A DNA stretch of 64,000 nt from NCBI GenBank assembly GCA_032622095.1, contig CP136064.1:1178001-1242000 (forward strand), written 5' to 3'. Source of the DNA: Siphonodentalium dalli. Its lineage: Eukaryota; Mollusca; Scaphopoda; Gadilida; Siphonodentaliidae. Positions 36,478 through 47,698 of the stretch are shown here, piece after piece. The first letter of the stretch is position 1, and each line of letters begins with the position of its first letter. Both the position numbers and the translations under genes were made by a program. The notes beneath the pieces were generated by a model. That model worked only from the letters and a program-made list of their open reading frames with translations, was not told where the DNA came from and did not search any database.

Positions 36478-39400
36478 ATGGTGGAGTACGGTTGGATATT
36501 TTCTATTTGGCGCATGTTTCTCCATACCGCGCCATGTCAAATCTGGCCCTATCCGATTCGGGTTGTCATTTACAATGACTGCAGAAAATATATATCTTCA
36601 TGGTGGAATGCAAATGTATGTTTAAAGAAACAGATGTATCTCAACTTAAAGGGACATAAGTAGCACAGTCACCAACTTTAAGGGGTATCTGCTATAGACT
36701 GGTTCCATGGTGGAGTACTGTTGGATATTTTCAATTTGGCGCATGTTTCTCCCTACCGCGCCATGTCAAATCTGGCCATATCCGAATCGGGTTGTCATTT
36801 ACAATGACTACAGAAAATAAATATCTTCATGTTGGAATGCAAATGTATGTTTAAAGGAACAGATGTATCTCAACTTAAAGGGACATAAGTAACACAGTCA
36901 CCAACTTTAAGGGGTATCTGCTATAGACTGGTTCCATGGTGGAGTACGGTTGGATATTTTCAATTTGGTGCATGTTTTTCCATACCGCGCCATGTCAAAT
37001 CTGGCCATATCCGAATCGGGTTGTCATTTACAATGACTACAGAAAATAAATATCTTCATGTTGGAAAGCAAATGTATGTTTAAAGGAACAGATGTATCTC
37101 AACTTAAAGGGACATAAGTAACACAGTCACCAACTTAAAGGGGTATCTGCTATAGACTGGTTCCATGGTGGAGTACGGTTGGATATTTTCAATTTGGCGC
37201 ATGTTTCTCCATACCGCGCCATGTCAAATCTGGCCATATCCGAATCGGGTTGTCATTTACAATGACTGCAGAAAATATATATCTTCATGGTGGAATGCAA
37301 ATGTATGTTTAAAGGAACAGATGTATCTCAACTTAAAGGGACATAAGTAACACAGTCACCAACTTAAAGGGGTATCTGCTATAGACTGGTTCCATGGTGG
37401 AGTACGGTTGGATATTTTCAATTTGGTGCATGTTTCTCCATACCGCGCCATGTCAAATCTGGCCATATCCGAATCGGGTTGTCATTTACAATGACTACAG
37501 AAAATAAATATCTTCATGTTGGAATGCAAATGTATGTTTAAAGAAACAGATGTATCTCAACTTAAAGGGACATAAGTAACACAGTCACCAACTTTAAGGG
37601 GTATCTGCTATAGACTGGTTCCATGGTGGAGTACGGTTGGATATTTTCAATTTGGCGCATGTTTCTCCATACCGCGCCATGTCAAATCTGGCCCTATCCG
37701 AATCGGGTTGTCATTTACCATGACTGCAGAAAATATATATCTTCATGGTGGAATGCAAATGTATGTTTAAAGGAACAGATGTATCTCAACTTAAAGGGAC
37801 ATAAGTAACACCGTCACCAACTTTAAGGGGTATCTGCTATAGACTGGTTACATGGTGGAGTACGGTTGGATATTTTCAATTTTGCGCATGTTTCTCCATA
37901 CCGCGCCATGTAAAATCTGGCCATATCCGAATCGGGTTGTCATTTTCAATGACTACAGAAAATAAATATCTTCATGTTGGAATGCAAATGTATGTTTAAA
38001 GGAACAGATGTATCTCAACTTAAAGGGACATAAGTAACACAGTCACCAACTTAAAGGGGTATCTGCTATAGACTGGTTCCATGGTGGAGTACGGTTGGAT
38101 ATTTTCAATTTGGCGCATGTTTCTCCATACCGCGCCATGTCAAATCTGGCCATATCCGAATCGGGTTGTCATTTACAATGACTGCAGAAAATATATATCT
38201 TCATGGTGGAATGCAAATGTATGTTTAAAGGAACAGATGTATCTCAACTTAAAGGGACATAAGTAACACAGTCACCAACTTAAAGGGGTGTCTGCTATAG
38301 ACTGGTTCCATGGTGGAGTACGGTTGGATATTTTCAATTTGGCGCATGTTTCTCCATACCGCGCCATGTCAAATCTGGCCATATCCGAATCGGGTTGTCA
38401 TTTACAATGACTGCAGAAAATATATATCTTCATGGTGGAATGCAAATGTATGTTTAAAGGAACAGATGTATCTCAACTTAAAGGGACATAAGTAACACAG
38501 TCACCAACTTTAAGGGGTATCTGCTATAGACTGGTTCCATGGTGGAGTACGGTTGGATATTTTCAATTTGGCGCATGTTTCTCCATACCGCGCCATGTCA
38601 AATCTGGCCATATCCGAATCGGGTTGTCATTTACAATGACTGCAGAAAATATATATCTTCATGTTGGAATGCAAATGTATGTTTAAAGGAACAGATGTAT
38701 CTCAACTTAAAGGGACATAAGTAACACAGTCACCAATATTAAGGGGTATCTGCTATAGACTGGTTCCATGGTGGAGTACGGTTGGATATTTTCAATTTGG
38801 CGCATGTTTCTCCATATCGCGCCATGTCAAATCTGGCCATATCCGAATCGGGTTGTCATTTACAATGACTGCAGAAAATATATATCTTCATGTTGGAATG
38901 CAAATGTATGTTTAAAGGAACAGATGTATCTCAACTTAAAGGGACATAAGTAACACCGTCACCAACTTTAAGGGGTATCTGCTATAGACTGGTTACATGG
39001 TGGAGTACGGTTGGATATTTGCAATTTTGCGCATGTTTCTCCATACCGCGACATGTCAAATCTGGCCATATCCGAATCGGGTTGTCATTTACAATGACTG
39101 CAGAAAATATATATCTTCATGTTGGAATGCAAATGTATGTTTAAAGGAACAGATGTATCTCAACTTAAAGGGACATAAGTAACACAGTCACCAACTTTAA
39201 GGGGTATCTGCTATAGACTGGTTACATGGTGGAGTACGGTTGGATATTTTCAATTTTGCGCATGTTTCTCCATACCGCGCCATGTCAAATCTGGCCATAT
39301 CCGAATCGGGTTGTCATTTACAATGACTGCAGAAAATAAATATCTTCATGTTGGAATGCAAATGTATGTTTAAAGGAACAGATGTATCTCAACTTAAAGG

Positions 39401-42400
39401 AACATAGGTAACACAGTCACCAACTTAAAGAGGTGTCTGATTTAGACTGGTTCGATGGTGGAGTACGGTTGGATATTTTCTATTTGGCGCATGTTTCTCC
39501 ATACCGCGCCATGTCAAATCTGGCCCTATCCGATTCGGGTTGTCATTTACAATGACTGCAGAAAATATATATCTTCATGGTGGAATGCAAATGTATGTTT
39601 AAAGAAACAGATGTATCTCAACTTAAAGGGACATAAGTAGCACAGTCACCAACTTTAAGGGGTATCTGCTATAGACTGGTTCCATGGTGGAGTACTGTTG
39701 GATATTTTCAATTTGGCGCATGTTTCTCCCTACCGCGCCATGTCAAATCTGGCCATATCCGAATCGGGTTGTCATTTACAATGACTACAGAAAATAAATA
39801 TCTTCATGTTGGAATGCAAATGTATGTTTAAAGGAACAGATGTATCTCAACTTAAAGGGACATAAGTAACACAGTCACCAACTTTAAGGGGTATCTGCTA
39901 TAGACTGGTTCCATGGTGGAGTACGGTTGGATATTTTCAATTTGGTGCATGTTTTTCCATACCGCGCCATGTCAAATCTGGCCATATCCGAATCGGGTTG
40001 TCATTTACAATGACTACAGAAAATAAATATCTTCATGTTGGAAAGCAAATGTATGTTTAAAGGAACAGATGTATCTCAACTTAAAGGGACATAAGTAACA
40101 CAGTCACCAACTTAAAGGGGTATCTGCAATAGACTGGTTCCATGGTGGAGTACGGTTGGATATTTTCAATTTGGCGCATGTTTCTCCATACCGCGCCATG
40201 TCAAATCTGGCCATATCCGAATCGGGTTGTCATTTACAATGACTGCAGAAAATATATATCTTCATGGTGGAATGCAAATGTATGTTTAAAGGAACAGATG
40301 TATCTCAACTTAAAGGGACATAAGTAACACAGTCACCAACTTAAAGGGGTATCTGCTATAGACTGGTTCCATGGTGGAGTACGGTTGGATATTTTCAATT
40401 TGGTGCATGTTTCTCCATACCGCGCCATGTCAAATCTGGCCATATCCGAATCGGGTTGTCATTTACAATGACTACAGAAAATAAATATCTTCATGTTGGA
40501 ATGCAAATGTATGTTTAAAGAAACAGATGTATCTCAACTTAAAGGGACATAAGTAACACAGTCACCAACTTTAAGGGGTATCTGCTATAGACTGGTTCCA
40601 TGGTGGAGTACGGTTGGATATTTTCAATTTGGCGCATGTTTCTCCATACCGCGCTATGTCAAATCTGGCCCTATCCGAATCGGGTTGTCATTTACCATGA
40701 CTGCAGAAAATATATATCTTCATGGTGGAATGCAAATGTATGTTTAAAGGAACAGATGTATCTCAACTTAAAGGGACATAAGTAACACCGTCACCAACTT
40801 TAAGGGGTATCTGCTATAGACTGGTTACATGGTGGAGTACGGTTGGATATTTTCAATTTTGCGCATGTTTCTCCATACCGCGCCATGTAAAATCTGGCCA
40901 TATCCGAATCGGGTTGTCATTTTCAATGACTACAGAAAATAAATATCTTCATGTTGGAATGCAAATGTATGTTTAAAGGAACAGATGTATCTCAACTTAA
41001 AGGGACATAAGTAACACAGTCACCAACTTAAAGGGGTATCTGCTATAGACTGGTTCCATGGTGGAGTACGGTTGGATATTTTCAATTTGGCGCATGTTTC
41101 TCCATACCGCGCCATGTCAAATCTGGCCATATCCGAATCGGGTTGTCATTTACAATGACTGCAGAAAATATATATCTTCATGGTGGAATGCAAATGTATG
41201 TTTAAAGGAACAGATGTATCTCAACTTAAAGGGACATAAGTAACACAGTCACCAACTTAAAGGGGTATCTGCTATAGACTGGTTCCATGGTGGAGTACGG
41301 TTGGATATTTTCAATTTGGCGCATGTTTCTCCATACCGCGCCATGTCAAATCTGGCCATATCCGAATCGGGTTGTCATTTACAATGACTGCAGAAAATAT
41401 ATATCTTCATGGTGGAATGCAAATGTATGTTTAAAGGAACAGATGTATCTCAACTTAAAGGGACATAAGTAACACAGTCACCAACTTTAAGGGGTATCTG
41501 CTATAGACTGGTTCCATGGTGGAGTACGGTTGGATATTTTCAATTTGGCGCATGTTTCTCCATACCGCGCCATGTCAAATCTGGCCATATCCGAATCGGG
41601 TTGTCATTTACAATGACTGCAGAAAATATATATCTTCATGTTGGAATGCAAATGTATGTTTAAAGGAACAGATGTATCTCAACTTAAAGGGACATAAGTA
41701 ACACAGTCACCAATATTAAGGGGTATCTGCTATAGACTGGTTCCATGGTGGAGTACGGTTGGATATTTTCAATTTGGCGCATGTTTCTCCATATCGCGCC
41801 ATGTCAAATCTGGCCATATCCGAATCGGGTTGTCATTTACAATGACTGCAGAAAATATATATCTTCATGTTGGAATGCAAATGTATGTTTAAAGGAACAG
41901 ATGTATCTCAACTTAAAGGGACATAAGTAACACCGTCACCAACTTTAAGGGGTATCTGCTATAGACTGGTTACATGGTGGAGTACGGTTGGATATTTGCA
42001 ATTTTGCGCATGTTTCTCCATACCGCGACATGTCAAATCTGGCCATATCCGAATCGGGTTGTCATTTACAATGACTGCAGAAAATATATATCTTCATGTT
42101 GGAATGCAAATGTATGTTTAAAGGAACAGATGTATCTCAACTTAAAGGGACATAAGTAACACAGTCACCAACTTTAAGGGGTATCTGCTATAGACTGGTT
42201 ACATGGTGGAGTACGGTTGGATATTTTCAATTTTGCGCATGTTTCTCCATACCGCGCCATGTCAAATCTGCCCATATCCGAATCGGGTTGTCATTTACAA
42301 TGACTACAGAAAATAAATATCTTCATGTTGGAATGCAAATGTATGTTTAAAGGAACAGATGTATCTCAACTTAAAGGGACATAAGTAACACAGTCACCAA

Positions 42401-42431
42401 CTTAAAGAGGTGTCTGATTTAGACTGGTTCC
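36478..42431 (+). repeat. HOR block E: 13-mer (2977 bp), two tandem copies
   Basis: Copy 1 is 36478-39454 and copy 2 is 39455-42431. The order is N5; M7-like (CCCTACC); T34 with A132 (GGTGCATG, GGAAAGC); consensus; T34 with AAAGAAAC; C72 with ACCATGAC; the GTAAAATC fusion; consensus; consensus; M1; N2; N3; N4. It has the same period as block A but a different content: it mixes A-family monomers (GGTGCATG, GTAAAATC, ACCATGAC) with the N module. Copy 2 has extra marks, TCTGCAATAG before 40142, GCGCTATG in 40600 and TTCGATGG at the start of 39455 (the last shared with 44951). Confidence 0.92.
37852..38080 (+). repeat. Fusion monomer: GTAAAATC type joined to TTTTCAATG type
   Basis: The left part (TACATGG, CAATTTTGCGC, GTAAAATC) matches block A monomers 4885 and 7862. 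The right part (CATTTTCAATGACTACAG) matches 3969 and 6946, and the next monomer is a consensus type exactly as after 3969. The switch lies between monomer positions 61 and 95 (37912-37946). Descendants sit at 40829, 43119, 46325, 48615, 52966, 58233, 60752 and 63500. Confidence 0.8.
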
Positions 42432-42660
42432 ATGGTGGAGTACGGTTGGATATTTTCTATTTGGCGCATGTTTCTCCATACCGCGCCATGTCAAATCTGG
42501 CCCTATCCGATTCGGGTTGTCATTTACAATGACTGCAGAAAATATATATCTTCATGGTGGAATGCAAATGTATGTTTAAAGAAACAGATGTATCTCAACT
42601 TAAAGGGACATAAGTAGCACAGTCACCAACTTTAAGGGGTATCTGCTATAGACTGGTTCC

Positions 42661-42889
42661 ATGGTGGAGTACTGTTGGATATTTTCAATTTGGCGCATGT
42701 TTCTCCCTACCGCGCCATGTCAAATCTGGCCATATCCGAATCGGGTTGTCATTTACAATGACTACAGAAAATAAATATCTTCATGTTGGAAAGCAAATGT
42801 ATGTTTAAAGGAACAGATGTATCTCAACTTAAAGGGACATAAGTAACACAGTCACCAACTTAAAGGGGTATCTGCAATAGACTGGTTCC
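42661..42889 (+). repeat. Fusion monomer: M7-like left, N7-like right
   Basis: In block E the M7-like monomer (39684: GTACTGTTGG, CCCTACC) and the N7-like monomer (39913: GGTGCATG, GGAAAGC) are neighbours. Here one monomer carries the left marks of the first and the right mark of the second, so one full repeat length has been lost. The switch lies between positions 47 and 132. The same fusion recurs at 48157 and 52508. Confidence 0.85.
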
Positions 42890-43118
42890 ATGGTGGAGTA
42901 CGGTTGGATATTTTCAATTTGGCGCATGTTTCTCCATACCGCGCCATGTCAAATCTGGCCCTATCCGAATCGGGTTGTCATTTACCATGACTGCAGAAAA
43001 TATATATCTTCATGGTGGAATGCAAATGTATGTTTAAAGGAACAGATGTATCTCAACTTAAAGGGACATAAGTAACACCGTCACCAACTTTAAGGGGTAT
43101 CTGCTATAGACTGGTTAC
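42890..43118 (+). repeat. Fusion monomer: consensus left, ACCATGAC type right
   Basis: It is preceded by TCTGCAATAG, a mark that belongs before the consensus monomer 40142. Yet it carries C72 and ACCATGAC of the monomer two places further on (40600). Two repeat lengths were therefore removed between an upstream point and position 72. It directly follows the fusion at 42661, so two deletions are stacked. Copies are at 48386 and 52737. Confidence 0.8.
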
Positions 43119-43576
43119 ATGGTGGAGTACGGTTGGATATTTTCAATTTTGCGCATGTTTCTCCATACCGCGCCATGTAAAATCTGGCCATATCCGAATC
43201 GGGTTGTCATTTTCAATGACTACAGAAAATAAATATCTTCATGTTGGAATGCAAATGTATGTTTAAAGGAACAGATGTATCTCAACTTAAAGGGACATAA
43301 GTAACACAGTCACCAACTTAAAGGGGTATCTGCTATAGACTGGTTCCATGGTGGAGTACGGTTGGATATTTTCAATTTGGCGCATGTTTCTCCATACCGC
43401 GCCATGTCAAATCTGGCCATATCCGAATCGGGTTGTCATTTACAATGACTGCAGAAAATATATATCTTCATGGTGGAATGCAAATGTATGTTTAAAGGAA
43501 CAGATGTATCTCAACTTAAAGGGACATAAGTAACACAGTCACCAACTTAAAGGGGTATCTGCTATAGACTGGTTCC

Positions 43577-43805
43577 ATGGTGGAGTACGGTTGGATATTT
43601 TCAATTTGGCGCATGTTTCTCCATACCGCGCCATGTCAAATCTGGCCATATCCGAATCGGGTTGTCATTTACCATGACTGCAGAAAATATATATCTTCAT
43701 GGTGGAATGCAAATGTATGTTTAAAGGAACAGATGTATCTCAACTTAAGGGGACATAAGTAACACAGTCACCAACTTTAAGGGGTATCTGCTATAGACTG
43801 GTTCC
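43577..43805 (+). repeat. Fusion monomer linking the E module to the A-family module
   Basis: The left part is consensus (A72, GGCCATATCC), as in 41287. The right part has ACCATGAC (C97), as in 7404, and the next monomers follow block A order from GGAGCATG onward. The switch is therefore bracketed to positions 72-97 (43648-43673). A private AAGGGG change (near 43748) marks the copies at 49073 and 53424. Confidence 0.75.
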
Positions 43806-44721
43806 ATGATGGAGTACGGTTGGATATTTTCAATTTGGAGCATGTTTCTCCATACCGCGCCATGTCAAATCTGGCCATATCCGAATCGGGTTGTCATTTA
43901 CAATGACTGCAGAAAATAAATATCTTCATGTTGGAATGCAAATGAATGTTTGAAGGAACAGATGTATCTCAACTTAAAGGGACATAAGTAACACCGTCAC
44001 CAACTTTAAGGGGTATCTGCTATAGACTGGTTACATGGTGGAGTACGGTTGGATATTTTCAATTTTGCGCATGTTTCTCCATACCGCGCCATGTAAAATC
44101 TGGCCATATCCGAATCGGGTTGTCATTTACAATGACTGCAGAAAATAAATATCTTCATGTTGGAATGCAAATGTATGTTTAAAGGAACAGATGTATCTCA
44201 ACTTAAAGGGACATAAGTAACACAGTCACCAACTTAAAGAGGTGTCTGATTTAGACTGGTTCCATGGTGGAGTACGGTTGGATATTTTCTATTTAGCGCA
44301 TGTTTCTCCATACCGCGCCATGTCAAATCTGGCCATATCCGAATCGGGTTGTCATTTACAATGACTACAGAAAATAAATATCTTCATGTTGGAATGCAAA
44401 TGTATGTTTAGAGGAACAGATGTATCTCAACTTAAAGGGACATAAGTAACACAGTCACCAACTTTAAGGGGTATCTGCTATAGACTGGTTCCATGGTGGA
44501 GTACGGTTGGATATTTACTATTTGGCGCATGTTTCTCCATACCGCGCCATGTCAAATCTGGCCATATCCGAATCGGGTTGTCATTTACAATGACTACAGA
44601 AAATAAATATCTTCATGTTGGAATGCAAATGTATGTTTAAAGGAACAGATGTATCTCAACTTAAAGGGACATAAGTAACACAGTCACCAACTTAAAGGGG
44701 TATCTGCTATAGACTGGTTCC
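43806..44721 (+). repeat. Four-monomer A-family module re-inserted in order
   Basis: The series GGAGCATG with GTTTGAAGG, GTAAAATC, TTTAGCGC with GTTTAGAGG, TTACTATTT reproduces 7633-8548 of block A, 36.2 kb to the left, in the same order and orientation. It recurs at 49302-50217 and 53653-54568. Compared with 8091, the third monomer has GACTACAG rather than GATTACAG, and the first has CATGATGG rather than CATGGTGG. Confidence 0.88.
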
Positions 44722-47698
44722 ATGGTGGAGTACGGTTGGATATTTTCAATTTGGCGCATGTTTCTCCATACCGCGCCATGTCAAATCTGGCCATATCCGA
44801 ATCGGGTTGTCATTTACAATGACTGCAGAAAATAAATATCTTCATGTTGGAATGCAAATGTATGTTTAAAGGAACAGATGTATCTCAACTTAAAGGGACA
44901 TAAGTAACACAGTCACCAACTTAAAGAGGTGTCTGATTTAGACTGGTTCGATGGTGGAGTACGGTTGGATATTTTCTATTTGGCGCATGTTTCTCCATAC
45001 CGCGCCATGTCAAATCTGGCCCTATCCGATTCGGGTTGTCATTTACAATGACTGCAGAAAATATATATCTTCATGGTGGAATGCAAATGTATGTTTAAAG
45101 AAACAGATGTATCTCAACTTAAAGGGACATAAGTAGCACAGTCACCAACTTTAAGGGGTATCTGCTATAGACTGGTTCCATGGTGGAGTACTGTTGGATA
45201 TTTTCAATTTGGCGCATGTTTCTCCCTACCGCGCCATGTCAAATCTGGCCATATCCGAATCGGGTTGTCATTTACAATGACTACAGAAAATAAATATCTT
45301 CATGTTGGAATGCAAATGTATGTTTAAAGGAACAGATGTATCTCAACTTAAAGGGACATAAGTAACACAGTCACCAACTTTAAGGGGTATCTGCTATAGA
45401 CTGGTTCCATGGTGGAGTACGGTTGGATATTTTCAATTTGGTGCATGTTTTTCCATACCGCGCCATGTCAAATCTGGCCATATCCGAATCGGGTTGTCAT
45501 TTACAATGACTACAGAAAATAAATATCTTCATGTTGGAAAGCAAATGTATGTTTAAAGGAACAGATGTATCTCAACTTAAAGGGACATAAGTAACACAGT
45601 CACCAACTTAAAGGGGTATCTGCAATAGACTGGTTCCATGGTGGAGTACGGTTGGATATTTTCAATTTGGCGCATGTTTCTCCATACCGCGCCATGTCAA
45701 ATCTGGCCATATCCGAATCGGGTTGTCATTTACAATGACTGCAGAAAATATATATCTTCATGGTGGAATGCAAATGTATGTTTAAAGGAACAGATGTATC
45801 TCAACTTAAAGGGACATAAGTAACACAGTCACCAACTTAAAGGGGTATCTGCTATAGACTGGTTCCATGGTGGAGTACGGTTGGATATTTTCAATTTGGT
45901 GCATGTTTCTCCATACCGCGCCATGTCAAATCTGGCCATATCCGAATCGGGTTGTCATTTACAATGACTACAGAAAATAAATATCTTCATGTTGGAATGC
46001 AAATGTATGTTTAAAGAAACAGATGTATCTCAACTTAAAGGGACATAAGTAACACAGTCACCAACTTTAAGGGGTATCTGCTATAGACTGGTTCCATGGT
46101 GGAGTACGGTTGGATATTTTCAATTTGGCGCATGTTTCTCCATACCGCGCTATGTCAAATCTGGCCCTATCCGAATCGGGTTGTCATTTACCATGACTGC
46201 AGAAAATATATATCTTCATGGTGGAATGCAAATGTATGTTTAAAGGAACAGATGTATCTCAACTTAAAGGGACATAAGTAACACCGTCACCAACTTTAAG
46301 GGGTATCTGCTATAGACTGGTTACATGGTGGAGTACGGTTGGATATTTTCAATTTTGCGCATGTTTCTCCATACCGCGCCATGTAAAATCTGGCCATATC
46401 CGAATCGGGTTGTCATTTTCAATGACTACAGAAAATAAATATCTTCATGTTGGAATGCAAATGTATGTTTAAAGGAACAGATGTATCTCAACTTAAAGGG
46501 ACATAAGTAACACAGTCACCAACTTAAAGGGGTATCTGCTATAGACTGGTTCCATGGTGGAGTACGGTTGGATATTTTCAATTTGGCGCATGTTTCTCCA
46601 TACCGCGCCATGTCAAATCTGGCCATATCCGAATCGGGTTGTCATTTACAATGACTGCAGAAAATATATATCTTCATGGTGGAATGCAAATGTATGTTTA
46701 AAGGAACAGATGTATCTCAACTTAAAGGGACATAAGTAACACAGTCACCAACTTAAAGGGGTATCTGCTATAGACTGGTTCCATGGTGGAGTACGGTTGG
46801 ATATTTTCAATTTGGCGCATGTTTCTCCATACCGCGCCATGTCAAATCTGGCCATATCCGAATCGGGTTGTCATTTACAATGACTGCAGAAAATATATAT
46901 CTTCATGGTGGAATGCAAATGTATGTTTAAAGGAACAGATGTATCTCAACTTAAAGGGACATAAGTAACACAGTCACCAACTTTAAGGGGTATCTGCTAT
47001 AGACTGGTTCCATGGTGGAGTACGGTTGGATATTTTCAATTTGGCGCATGTTTCTCCATACCGCGCCATGTCAAATCTGGCCATATCCGAATCGGGTTGT
47101 CATTTACAATGACTGCAGAAAATATATATCTTCATGTTGGAATGCAAATGTATGTTTAAAGGAACAGATGTATCTCAACTTAAAGGGACATAAGTAACAC
47201 AGTCACCAATATTAAGGGGTATCTGCTATAGACTGGTTCCATGGTGGAGTACGGTTGGATATTTTCAATTTGGCGCATGTTTCTCCATATCGCGCCATGT
47301 CAAATCTGGCCATATCCGAATCGGGTTGTCATTTACAATGACTGCAGAAAATATATATCTTCATGTTGGAATGCAAATGTATGTTTAAAGGAACAGATGT
47401 ATCTCAACTTAAAGGGACATAAGTAACACCGTCACCAACTTTAAGGGGTATCTGCTATAGACTGGTTACATGGTGGAGTACGGTTGGATATTTGCAATTT
47501 TGCGCATGTTTCTCCATACCGCGACATGTCAAATCTGGCCATATCCGAATCGGGTTGTCATTTACAATGACTGCAGAAAATATATATCTTCATGTTGGAA
47601 TGCAAATGTATGTTTAAAGGAACAGATGTATCTCAACTTAAAGGGACATAAGTAACACAGTCACCAACTTTAAGGGGTATCTGCTATAGACTGGTTAC

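Noticed and set aside
39445-39460. GGTTCGATGG at 39455 and 44951 resembles the start of a tRNA or SINE B box.
   Set aside because: The final CC of the B box is missing, no A box lies at a suitable distance, and the motif is a one-base variant of the common GGTTCCATGG in only a few monomers.
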